NCBI RefSeq assembly: GCF_004745945.1
Contig: NZ_SRLE01000011.1
Location: forward strand, 215,675-279,674
DNA: 64,000 nucleotides
Reading direction: 5' to 3'
Origin: Mangrovimicrobium sediminis
GTDB taxonomy: Bacteria > Pseudomonadota > Gammaproteobacteria > Pseudomonadales > Halieaceae
The translations under genes were made by a program, and so were the position numbers. The notes beneath the pieces are model-generated. The model was not told the DNA's origin, did not search any database, and worked only from the letters and a program-made list of their open reading frames with translations. Every line of letters starts with the position of its first letter. Position 1 is the stretch's first letter. Below are positions 36,662 to 44,939 of this stretch, piece after piece.

Positions 36662-37419
36662 ACGATATCAGCAACGAAAACCTGGGAGGAGAAGGCGCTC
36701 ACTACTTTGATATAGAGATGCCCGATACGGACAGCGCGATTCAAGGCGCATCGTCTGTGGAATCGACTTTTTCCAACGCTGAGGGTTCTGAAGTCTACGG
36801 ATTAACTCAAGAGGAGTGGGACAAGTATCGTCAGGCGGTTACCTATCTATTGAAGCATGGCCTGATATATGAAGATGAAAATCCTGACTTATTCAAATCG
36901 GTCAGTCAAAACCGTGAGTTGGCCTCGAGCACTTACAAGCAATTTTTCCTCGAGTTGAAGCATGACCTGATAGGGGGCTTCTATATCCTGCTACAGGAAG
37001 ATACGGAACTACCCCATGCTAGCTTGATAAGCCGGAAGTCCCTTTCACTCCAAGACAGCGTCATCCTGGTATATCTAAGGAAATTTTATCTCGCTCAGGA
37101 CATCGCCGGCGTCACACAGCCCAAGATCGATGTGGACACCTTGGTCGCCGGAGTCAAGGCGATACTTCCAAAGTCCAATAGCGAAAGCATCGACGAACGC
37201 CGGGTACGCTCAGCACTCAAAAACTTCATTGACAAGCGTTTCATTCGCAAGGTACGCGGAGATGATGACGCGTTTCAGATTACGCCAGTACTGCGATACG
37301 TTGTGACTGCAAGCGAGATGGAGCACATCATTGAGCAGTTGAAAAAGTTGGCTATAGACCGGGGCTTAGATCTTGTGGCAGGACAGGATATTGTGGAGGG
37401 GGATGACAGCGATGAATAA
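36658..37419 (+). CDS. jetB: Wadjet JetB (DUF4194), KITE/MukE-like subunit
   Basis: 253 aa, DUF4194-like. Winged-helix segments lie in the centre (about 75-150) and near FIDKRFIRKVRGDDDAFQIT (about 190-210), the usual JetB/MukE-like repeat that bridges JetA and JetC. The N-terminal 45 residues are acidic and probably disordered. It overlaps jetA by 4 bp and jetC by 8 bp. Confidence 0.88.
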   Translation: MNDISNENLGGEGAHYFDIEMPDTDSAIQGASSVESTFSNAEGSEVYGLTQEEWDKYRQAVTYLLKHGLIYEDENPDLFKSVSQNRELASSTYKQFFLELKHDLIGGFYILLQEDTELPHASLISRKSLSLQDSVILVYLRKFYLAQDIAGVTQPKIDVDTLVAGVKAILPKSNSESIDERRVRSALKNFIDKRFIRKVRGDDDAFQITPVLRYVVTASEMEHIIEQLKKLAIDRGLDLVAGQDIVEGDDSDE

Positions 37420-40400
37420 CTTCGCGCCAAACGACTCTGTTGAGGTAACAGACCTGTTTCAGGGCCAAGTTCGGCTCAGCAAGATTTACCTTTACAATTG
37501 GGGTTCCTTTAGCGACCTTCATGAGTTTGATTTCAGCCCCAATGGCACAGTCGTTACGGGGGAGACTGGCGCCGGTAAAACAACAGCCCTGGACGCCCAT
37601 CTTACGCTACTGACACCGACTCACGGTATTCGCTACAACGCAGCTGCTGCGAAGGAGAGGGCGGCTGACCGAGATCTTATGTCGTATATCCGCGGGGCCT
37701 ATGCCCAGGAACGTGATGGCTCAGGCTCACGCTCTGTTTGTCTCCGCCCTGGGGCTACGGCTTCACTGATTTTAGCTGTTTACGACCATGAAGACGGAAA
37801 TGAACTCTCGCTTGGCTCCATGTTCTGGATCAATGGAGTGTCGAATCAATCCAAGGATATTGCCCGAATTTACTTTACGTCGCGGACGGGCCTAGACCCA
37901 GATGGCATACTCAAAGGAGCCGGGAACAAGGGGCCGCGTGGGCTGAAGGAATATCTGTCTGACCAGCCATCGACACAGCCATTTTCTACGTTTAGGGACT
38001 ATCACGAGTCCGCATTAATGCTGTTAGGGGTGGAGAACCCCAATGCACCCGGATTGCTAGCTAGGGCGATGGGCATGAAGGAGGTCTCCAACCTGACATC
38101 GTTACTTCGGGACCTGGTTTTGGAGCCCAGCGAGGTGCGCGCAGCTGCACAGACAGCGATTGATGGCTTTGCAGCCCTGAAGGACAGTCATGAAAAGTTG
38201 GTAGAGGCCTGTGAGCAGGACGAGCGATTGGCAAATATGCCCGACGCCGTGACAGCCCGTAATGAGGCTCACTTGGAGAAAGTATCTATTACCAGTGCTA
38301 AGAATTATCTAGATATTTTTTTGGCAGAACAGACTGCAGCAGTTTTGCAGGTGATCAAAGACGAGCTCGATATCCAAGTGTTGAACGCGGAAGCAGCTGT
38401 CCAGCAGGCTGAACGTGAGTTCAAGGATATTCAGGAAGATCATGACCGTTTAACGGCACAGTTTGCTGAAAGTGGCGGCAATGAAATCCAGGTAATCGAA
38501 GCTAAGATCAAATCGCTGGATGATACCGTTATCCCGCAGGTTACACAGGCCAGGGTACGCTATACCAAACATGCCCGTGTTGCAGGCTATGGAGAAGAAA
38601 TTTCAGAAGTAGAGTTCCTGAATCGAGCCACTGAACTGCCGGCGAAGATCGAGAAGTGTGACGAAGAATTGAAGGTATTCGAGACGAGCCATATCGCGAA
38701 GGCTGCACATCTACATAACTTGTCGGAGGAGATGCAGTCACTCTCTAAAGAGATTCGTGAAATCGAGTCCAGAAAGCATTCCAGTGTCGATGTGCGCTTA
38801 CAGCAGTGTCGAGATGATCTTTGTCAGACTCTTGGGTTGAGCCGAGAAATTCTGCCTTTTGCCGCGGAGTTGATGGAGGTGAAAGATGGCGAAATGGCGT
38901 GGCAAGGCGCCATCGAGCGTGCCTTGGGGCGTCATAAATTGCGCTTACTTGTACCCGAATCCTTGTTCCGCCAGACCGCTGTATGGATGAATACCCGTCA
39001 TCTTGGTGTCAGGCTTAGCGTGGAGAAGGTGGCTGACATCAAGGGAATGGCGAAATTCAAAGATGACGGATTCCTACTTAAGATCAAGTGGAAGCGCCAT
39101 GAATATAGTGACTGGCTTAAGCACTATATGGCTGAAGTAGACCTCCACTGTGTTGAAGACGGCGACGAACTGGGCGGTCGAGCCTACTCAATCACGAGGG
39201 AGGGGGCCATACACTGGAAATATGGCTCTCTGGACAAGGACGACCGGCGCCCCATCACGGATACGCGGGACTGGTGCCTCGGATTTGATAACACCCGACT
39301 GTTGGCTGAGCGTAAAGAGCGCTTTCAAGCCCTTGGGGTGGAGTACTCTGACTGCCAGAATGAAAAGGAATCGTTTGGTCAGAAAGTCGCTAAAGCGCAG
39401 ATGGTTCGTAATGGATTGGATGAACTGATGTCTTTTGAATGGACCCACATCGATGTAGAGCACCAATTAACAAGGAGAGAGTTTCTGGCTGCAGAGCGTG
39501 ATGCATTTTTGGATCGTCGCGAAGACTTACAGGCGATCCAGCAGCAGCTGGCAGACTGTAAAGTCGCCCGGGATGAGGCGAAGGATCGTGTCAATGAGTG
39601 CGTGGCCGACCGCGCATCAGTTCGTTCTGAGGCGGACAGGATTTCAAGTGCTTTCCGCCAGGCACTTGAAAAGGCTTCCAACGGGGTGCCGGACCAAGCG
39701 CGCGGTATTCTGACTTCCAGTACTGAGTTGATAACCATCCACAACTACACCCGGGCGCACGAAATTGCTGACAATGTCCGTAAAAAACTGGAAAATGGCC
39801 TCGCTACAGCCATTAACATCATCAACCGCTGCGGAAACACTATCAACACCTGCATGGTGCGCTTCACTGATCGCTGGGAGCATATTTCGTCAGAATGGGG
39901 TGTGGACAAAGATGATGACACCTGTGTTCAGCATTACCTGGATTACCTTACGGGGCTCCGGGAGGAGGCGCTTCCGGAGTTCAGGGATGCATTCCAGGAG
40001 CTACTAAACCGTCAGACTGACGAGAGCCTGACAGGAGTATTGGCGCAGATCGAGCATGAGCACGCCGAAATTGACGAACGAATTGAGACCATCAATGGCG
40101 TTTTGAAGCGAACTGAGTTTCAAGATGGCACATACCTAAAGATTGTGGCTGAAAAGCATGTAAAAGGTAATGCGGTCCACCTTCAGCAGTTGACCCGGCA
40201 CGCTCGTCAGTTGCGCGGCAGCGAAGACACTGACGCGCGTTTTTCTGCGATTGGCGCGGTAATCAAGCAGCTAGAAGACGCGTGTAATTCACGGAATATT
40301 CAGTCTAGTGAGATTATCGATCCTCGTTACCAACGAACGTTTTACGCTGAAGAGATAGATGTCAATAATGGCGATGTAGTGAATTATCTAGGGTCTTCTG

Positions 40401-40744
40401 AAAGTCTTAGTGGGGGTGAGAAAGAAGCGTTTGCTGGCGTGATCGTAGCCGCTAGTCTGGCTTATGTACTCACTCCGGATGGATTCTCTACGCCGGCATA
40501 CTGCACCGTTGTTATCGATGAGGCTTTTTCTAATACGTCTGATGAGCGTGCTCTAAAAGTGCTCAACATTTTCAAGGAAATGGGGCTGCACGTGATTCTG
40601 GTCACTCCTTGGAAATCCACCCGGGTTGCTGAGCGGACAACCGACTCCGTTATCATCGTGTCCAAGAACACTGACTCCAACCTCAGCTACGCGAGGCCTG
40701 CCCGATGGGAAGAGATTCCTGACGAGGGAGAGCTGGCTGCATAA
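37412..40744 (+). CDS. jetC: Wadjet JetC, SMC-like ATPase
   Basis: 1110 aa from the ATG at 37412 (an ATG at 37403 is also possible; GGAGG at 37395-37399 lies 12 or 3 nt before). Head motifs: GETGAGKTTALDAHL (Walker A, about 50), LSGGEKEAFAG (signature, about 999) and VVIDEAFSN (Walker B, about 1030). Between them are long coiled-coil arms with a central hinge-like block (about 480-620). It is the ATP-driven loop-extruding motor of Wadjet. Length and order match type I JetC. Confidence 0.92.
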   Translation: MNNFAPNDSVEVTDLFQGQVRLSKIYLYNWGSFSDLHEFDFSPNGTVVTGETGAGKTTALDAHLTLLTPTHGIRYNAAAAKERAADRDLMSYIRGAYAQERDGSGSRSVCLRPGATASLILAVYDHEDGNELSLGSMFWINGVSNQSKDIARIYFTSRTGLDPDGILKGAGNKGPRGLKEYLSDQPSTQPFSTFRDYHESALMLLGVENPNAPGLLARAMGMKEVSNLTSLLRDLVLEPSEVRAAAQTAIDGFAALKDSHEKLVEACEQDERLANMPDAVTARNEAHLEKVSITSAKNYLDIFLAEQTAAVLQVIKDELDIQVLNAEAAVQQAEREFKDIQEDHDRLTAQFAESGGNEIQVIEAKIKSLDDTVIPQVTQARVRYTKHARVAGYGEEISEVEFLNRATELPAKIEKCDEELKVFETSHIAKAAHLHNLSEEMQSLSKEIREIESRKHSSVDVRLQQCRDDLCQTLGLSREILPFAAELMEVKDGEMAWQGAIERALGRHKLRLLVPESLFRQTAVWMNTRHLGVRLSVEKVADIKGMAKFKDDGFLLKIKWKRHEYSDWLKHYMAEVDLHCVEDGDELGGRAYSITREGAIHWKYGSLDKDDRRPITDTRDWCLGFDNTRLLAERKERFQALGVEYSDCQNEKESFGQKVAKAQMVRNGLDELMSFEWTHIDVEHQLTRREFLAAERDAFLDRREDLQAIQQQLADCKVARDEAKDRVNECVADRASVRSEADRISSAFRQALEKASNGVPDQARGILTSSTELITIHNYTRAHEIADNVRKKLENGLATAINIINRCGNTINTCMVRFTDRWEHISSEWGVDKDDDTCVQHYLDYLTGLREEALPEFRDAFQELLNRQTDESLTGVLAQIEHEHAEIDERIETINGVLKRTEFQDGTYLKIVAEKHVKGNAVHLQQLTRHARQLRGSEDTDARFSAIGAVIKQLEDACNSRNIQSSEIIDPRYQRTFYAEEIDVNNGDVVNYLGSSESLSGGEKEAFAGVIVAASLAYVLTPDGFSTPAYCTVVIDEAFSNTSDERALKVLNIFKEMGLHVILVTPWKSTRVAERTTDSVIIVSKNTDSNLSYARPARWEEIPDEGELAA

Positions 40745-40749
40745 TCATA

Positions 40750-41919
40750 ATGAAGTTCGTAACTTCTGTGCGCGAAATGCTGTTCAAGCGGGAATGGGCT
40801 AACAAGGCGAATCTTCGGGGGCGTATAGGTGGTGAGCGCGCTTTCCCAATAAAGGTGTCTTTAGGCGCACCGACAGGATTTGAAGCCGGTGATTCACCCG
40901 ATGTCTTCCACCGTTTTCAGCGCGACTGGCAAGATGTCTCTCATGTAGATATTGAGTGGAAAACCATCAAGTACCGCTCGATAGGTGAGCAGCGAGTTCC
41001 GTATGCTATGCGAATTCACCGGTTCTCCGATTTGGTTTCATTTCTGGGTCAGGATTGCTCCAACGAGGCGGCACGTTGGGCGCAGATTATTTCGTCCGTG
41101 GAATCCTGGCACTCAGGTTCAAAGGCAACTTTGTCTAACTACCTCCCTCTACCGGAGGAGTGGACGCCGGAGTTAGTCGACAAAGCGCTGTCTGTAGTGA
41201 AACTGATAAAGCCGGGTATGGGAGAGGGCGGTTTTGTTCGTAGTTTGGTATTCCCCGGCGTCGATACCAAATTCGTCGAATCCAACGAGAAGCTGCTGAC
41301 GGTGCTCTGTGCCTGCAAATGGGGTGAAGCAGTTCAGGAAGATGGCCTTCTTCCTTGGCTAGGGGCCATTGGAAAGCCGGAGCACAATATAATCGTGAGA
41401 CTCGCAGGTGACTTATCGAACCTTTTCGGGGGGATGCCGCATTTCAAGGCGGATTGGAGGACAGTTAACCGGCTGAGTAGATTTGAGCCCCGTATCGTCC
41501 TCATCGTAGAAAATGCTGAGTCGGTCTTTGTGCCGGATCTACCGCAAGGCATGGTCATCGTTGGCGGCGGAGGTAATAATCTCGCCTGGATGAGAGATTG
41601 TGCTTGGTTAGAGTCGGCTGACAAGGTCGGATACTGGGGTGATATGGATATGCATGGTCTGGTAATGCTGGAGTCCGCCAAAAGGTTTTACAGTAGAACT
41701 GAGCCGGTGTTGATGAGTGGTAATTTGGTACGTGAACATCGGGCTAGGTTAGTGGTTGATCCGACAGGCTTTATCAACTCGACCAATTTCTTCGATTCGG
41801 AGATTCTGGATTGTGTCAAAGCACTGTCAGATGAAGAGGGAACAAATTACCGCCTCGAACAGGAGCGACTGCCTGGGGAGGTGATTGCAAACGGCATCTC
41901 TGAATGGCTCTGTCGATAG
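40750..41919 (+). CDS. jetD: Wadjet JetD (DUF3322/DUF2220), Toprim nuclease
   Basis: 389 aa. The N-terminal arm matches DUF3322; the C-terminal Toprim domain shows the Glu of VENAESVF (about 252-259) and the DxD of GYWGDMDMHG (about 294-303), the metal-binding residues that cut the DNA loop held by JetABC. It starts 5 bp after the jetC stop, completing a jetABCD operon. It gives protection against plasmid transformation. Confidence 0.92.
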   Translation: MKFVTSVREMLFKREWANKANLRGRIGGERAFPIKVSLGAPTGFEAGDSPDVFHRFQRDWQDVSHVDIEWKTIKYRSIGEQRVPYAMRIHRFSDLVSFLGQDCSNEAARWAQIISSVESWHSGSKATLSNYLPLPEEWTPELVDKALSVVKLIKPGMGEGGFVRSLVFPGVDTKFVESNEKLLTVLCACKWGEAVQEDGLLPWLGAIGKPEHNIIVRLAGDLSNLFGGMPHFKADWRTVNRLSRFEPRIVLIVENAESVFVPDLPQGMVIVGGGGNNLAWMRDCAWLESADKVGYWGDMDMHGLVMLESAKRFYSRTEPVLMSGNLVREHRARLVVDPTGFINSTNFFDSEILDCVKALSDEEGTNYRLEQERLPGEVIANGISEWLCR

Positions 41920-42162
41920 CTGTCGGTTTATGATTGGTCTCCGTGTCGCGCTCACACACATCTGCGACTGGGGGAATATCAAGCTAATTCCTTGTTATCT
42001 CCCTGTAAATTTTGCCGATCGGATTCGGATCTACAAAAATACTTGATACAGGCAATGGGGTAGCGTGTTTAGACTAAGAATAAGTAGCTGCAAGCTATAA
42101 CGCTTCACTGCATATTTTGCATATTCACGGAAGTTTAGCGGAGGCAGCCCCTGCCCAGATTA

Positions 42163-42220
42163 CCTCCACTACCATAACCCAAAAGAACTGCCCAAGTGGG
42201 TAGCACTTGTCGGTTTTGGT
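42163..42220. repeat. Degenerate third copy of the tRNA-end/terminator sequence
   Basis: CCTCCACTACCATAA...AAAAGAACTGCCCA...TGGGTAGCACTTGTC aligns base by base, with many mismatches, to the tRNA 3' end plus terminator at 2733-2787. It lies between the Wadjet operon and the last two island genes, which fits a former att junction between stacked elements. Hand alignment only. Confidence 0.4.
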
Positions 42221-42475
42221 GGTGAGTCGGACTCGGATGAGAAAGGCGAGCGACAAACGCTGCCTCTGAAGTTCGCGCTCCTTGTTGAGAAAAGGCGGCC
42301 AGCCTCCTCAGCCACTCAGAGTTGGTTCTCTGCGCTTGGCGAGGGGGTTTGACTGTGATGGCGCACGGTCGATCGAGATGAGTCCGATGGGGACTACTTG
42401 ACGACCAACGGTCCCCAACAGCAGCCCTCAGTCGAAATAGCACATGTCCTTAGCGCCGCTTCCACTTTCAACTTG

Positions 42476-42503
42476 CTGGGGTCAAGTTAACTCCTGACCC
42501 CAG
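42476..42503. repeat. REP-like palindrome
   Basis: CTGGGGTCA (42476-42484), a 10-nt spacer, and its exact complement TGACCCCAG (42495-42503). It is GC-rich, has no T-run, and lies between two convergent genes. It resembles the TGACCCC-type REP/transposon-end sequences common in gammaproteobacteria; it could also act as a weak terminator. Confidence 0.5.
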
Positions 42504-42535
42504 TTCACCAGTGTGGTAATCGCCTACTTTTCGGT

Positions 42536-43045
42536 TTAGGGCCCTTGTTCAAAAACTTCAACGACCTTGCAGTTTAAGTCAGTTTTGGCTGTTACAAAGT
42601 TCTTAACTGTTCCGCCAAACGCATTCTTCCCCCTAAATTCGGTACGAACAATAAGGAAGTCGCCTTTGTCGGTATATCTAGTTTCCACGTGATCATATGA
42701 GTCTGGATCATTCATCGAAGCTTTTACAATTTTTTCCAGATTCCTATGAGAACCATCCCAGGCACTGAAGCACTTTCCTAGCTTTTCCGTGCGAAGCTCC
42801 GCCGCTGTTTTTGGCTTCTTTGGTGTCTTTGGCTTATTGGGTGATTCGGGTGTGACGGCCGAGTAAATGAAGAAACCAATAATCACCAAAACGATGAGCG
42901 TGCCACAGCCGTATTGCTTCGGCTCTTTCTTTGGTTTCTTCGTTGGTTTCGCCTCTGATTTAGCTATGGGAGCTCCACAGTTAGGGCAGGCTGGAGCTTT
43001 GTCAGATACTTCCTTGTCGCACTCTGGACAGTTAATTAGAGCCAT
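42536..43045 (-). CDS. Zinc-ribbon membrane protein of unknown function
   Basis: 169 aa. The N-terminal zinc ribbon has CPEC (6-9) and CPNC (20-23). A Lys/Pro-rich linker leads to one membrane helix (about 46-64, GCGTLIVLVIIGFFIYSAV), another Lys/Pro linker and a C-terminal domain of about 90 residues (KCFSAWDGSHRNLEK, then VIVEVF-like strands). Proteins with this build are common as lone genes in islands. It may sense envelope stress or bind a partner with the ribbon; unknown. Leftward, opposite to Wadjet. Confidence 0.7.
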   Translation of the reverse strand: MALINCPECDKEVSDKAPACPNCGAPIAKSEAKPTKKPKKEPKQYGCGTLIVLVIIGFFIYSAVTPESPNKPKTPKKPKTAAELRTEKLGKCFSAWDGSHRNLEKIVKASMNDPDSYDHVETRYTDKGDFLIVRTEFRGKNAFGGTVKNFVTAKTDLNCKVVEVFEQGP

Positions 43046-43209
43046 TTTTCATCGTCCCTGAATAGTCTGTTTTATTTGTCCAATACTAGCGTAGGACGCG
43101 GTGACTATAACTTACCTGCCCTAATTCACCAAAGCCAGAGACTGTTCTGGGCTAATGCCAGCCTTCCTTAGCTCGGGCCGGCAGTTCCACTGATTGGGTC
43201 GTTACTTGT

Positions 43210-44310
43210 CTACTTAGAAAGATCGCTATTCAGGAACATAAGACATTCATTTACCGAATTCTCCGCAGGGACTGATTCAATATACTGCTGAACCGCAGAA
43301 GGTCTTGCTTCTATGGTCGCGTAGTAATCATATTGACTAACGTAGCCTTCGTATACGTTGTCCCTGGCTACAAGCTTGCGCATCAAATCGACTTCCAATT
43401 GCTCGCGATCATCCAGAGTCTTAGAAAGTGAAGGCAGTAGTGGTGTTGGAGCGGCGCGAAATTCGTCAATCCAATTCAGTTCTTTATTGGTATCGTTAAT
43501 AAAGTCCATCCAAGTCGTCAGATCAATCGCTTTTGCTGTCGAAACGTATTTGGCCCTCAGGAAGCGTTCAGGGTCATCTTTAATAATCTGCTCTCGCAGA
43601 ATTCGCTTGACTGTTTTCGCCCAAAAGTCATAGGCCTCCCGCAGATCGTTTCTGGCTTGATGGGACATATCAAGTTCGCCGAAACAAAGCGCATGTCCTA
43701 GAGCGGTTACCGTATAGTATTCTTCGAGGGCAAATGCTTCCTCTATTACAGTGCAACGCTCGAGTTGATCACGGTACTTCTCGTGAATTTCCCCCAACGT
43801 TTGCTTGCTGTTGATAAGAATTTGTTCCCGTGCAGTTGTGGCTGTGCCCTGATCGAGCCCGCGCAGGGATTTGAGAGCAGTGACCAGCCGTGCTCTTTCT
43901 TGTTGTTCGAGGAAGCTTTTTATCGCTTTTACGTCTTTGCTAATTTCCCCAAGCTTCTGGTCAACCTTTCCAAGCTTGTGATTAAGGAATAGAAAACCGG
44001 CGGTACACACGCCCAGGGTGAGTCCGGACATAGCCATTGTTCCCTTGGCCAGTACCATTAGCTCGTCAATATTTTGTCCGATTCGATGCAACTGGTAGGT
44101 ATTCGCTCCGGCGAGGGCTAGGTTCGAAGGTGCGAAGGGGAAGTTCAACAGGCTGATTGGATTGGCACTATTAACGAGGTGCGCCACGATTTGGCCGGAA
44201 TTGTTTCGTACCACCCCACCGTAGATTTTGTTGGCGCCCGTCAACACATCCAGCAGCACGCTGTCGGGGATGGTCCGCGTGAGGTTAAATCCGGCGAGTT
44301 CCGACAACAT
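43210..44310 (-). CDS. Unknown membrane protein at the island's right edge
   Basis: 366 aa. The N-terminal 60 residues include IYGGVVRNNSGQIVAHLVN, a conserved-looking strand-turn motif. One membrane helix (about 91-109), then a short coiled coil (110-140) and a helical cytoplasmic domain to the end. I do not recognise the family. Soluble-sensor/membrane/helical-effector builds are seen in abortive-infection proteins, but that is inference. A separate leftward transcript with the zinc-ribbon gene is likely (164-bp gap). Confidence 0.6.
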   Translation of the reverse strand: MLSELAGFNLTRTIPDSVLLDVLTGANKIYGGVVRNNSGQIVAHLVNSANPISLLNFPFAPSNLALAGANTYQLHRIGQNIDELMVLAKGTMAMSGLTLGVCTAGFLFLNHKLGKVDQKLGEISKDVKAIKSFLEQQERARLVTALKSLRGLDQGTATTAREQILINSKQTLGEIHEKYRDQLERCTVIEEAFALEEYYTVTALGHALCFGELDMSHQARNDLREAYDFWAKTVKRILREQIIKDDPERFLRAKYVSTAKAIDLTTWMDFINDTNKELNWIDEFRAAPTPLLPSLSKTLDDREQLEVDLMRKLVARDNVYEGYVSQYDYYATIEARPSAVQQYIESVPAENSVNECLMFLNSDLSK

Positions 44311-44487
44311 GTTGATTTCCCTGTGATTTTAGTTAGTTCCTATGGGATGAGTATAGCGCCAGTACTCTGTGACGTGAAAGCGTCGGGTCACGCCGGCATC
44401 CCAGCTTGCAGAAAATTGTCAGTAGGGGTACCTGTGGGTACCTCTCGGTCGATTTCCCTGTTGATTCCCTAAGAACGCCTCCACAGC

Positions 44488-44535
44488 TATAAAGAAAAAA
44501 GGGCTGCGCAGACGGGCGGCCCTTTTTGTTTATGG
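44488..44535. terminator. Terminator hairpin, right flank of the island
   Basis: AAAAAAGGGCTGCGC, a short loop and GGGCGGCCCTTTTTGTTTAT form an imperfect version of the palindrome at 2742-2787. Just before it (about 44461-44487), TTGATTCCCT...CGCCTCCACA looks like a decayed copy of the tRNA 3' end. It also closes the 43210-44310 gene's upstream side. Confidence 0.7.
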
Positions 44536-44565
44536 CGCAGAGCGATGATCTTGTTCGAACCCTAC

Positions 44566-44625
44566 GGTTCGACAAAATGCGACTTCAGGCACATTTTGGA
44601 CGAGGAGCGCAGCGACGAAGCCCGC
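44566..44625. repeat. Right copy of the island-flanking direct repeat
   Basis: 60 bp matching 2818-2877 in the same orientation, 55 of 60 identical by hand count. The copies are 41.7 kb apart and enclose all the defence genes. Confidence 0.8.
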
Positions 44626-44630
44626 TGGCT

Positions 44631-44654
44631 CAGAACAGCCTCAAGGCTGTTCTG
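44631..44654. repeat. Perfect 10-bp hairpin
   Basis: CAGAACAGCC (44631-44640), loop TCAA, GGCTGTTCTG (44645-44654). It lies between the flanking repeat and the decayed metY fragment. No T-run follows on either side; it may be a terminator remnant or a recombinase binding site. Confidence 0.5.
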
Positions 44655-44716
44655 ATCAATCTCTCGCGGCGCACGCTCCAAACCGCGAGCAGGTGACTAG
44701 AAGCCACTTTCACGCA

Positions 44717-44929
44717 TCCTGCGCATGATCCAGGCATACTCTCCTGAAGCCACAAATAGTTCACCCAATCCACCAACGGTTGATGGCGCAGGATCCCGGG
44801 CACGTTTTGCAGGATCTCGCAATTCCTGTCCATGCGCAGCGCAACGGTCTCGATACCCTGCAAAATGAAAAACGTATTAATCGGGCTGAGAACCTTACCG
44901 ATGTCGCCCAACACAGCGACACACTCCAC
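44717..44929 (-). pseudogene. Decayed internal fragment of metY
   Basis: The leftward frame reads VLSPINTFFILQGIET, LRMDRNCE and VDWVNYLWLQES, clearly homologous to residues about 265-325 of the intact metY at 53095-54369 (ALSPMNTFLILQGIET, LRMDRHCE, VDWVNYAGLPES). Both ends of the gene, including the PLP lysine region, are missing. The DNA is also alignable, but diverged well beyond a recent duplication. It sits exactly at the island border, downstream of the Mrp operon. Confidence 0.88.
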
Positions 44930-44939
44930 CGCCCCCCAA

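Larger units (their letters stand above)
41920..42535. other. Non-coding stretch at the right shoulder of the island
   Basis: 617 bp between convergent jetD and the zinc-ribbon gene. It holds the degenerate att-like copy (42163-42220) and the palindrome at 42476-42503. A leftward frame at 42135-42443 has no ribosome site or domain and crosses the att-like sequence, so I do not call it a gene. Confidence 0.5.

Noticed and set aside
42135..42443. Leftward 102-codon frame
   Set aside because: It crosses the degenerate att-like sequence, has no ribosome site and no recognisable domain; similar false frames arise at the two other copies.
44333..44575. Leftward 80-codon frame at the right flank
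   Set aside because: It spans the terminator hairpin and mirrors the false frame at 2658-2846.
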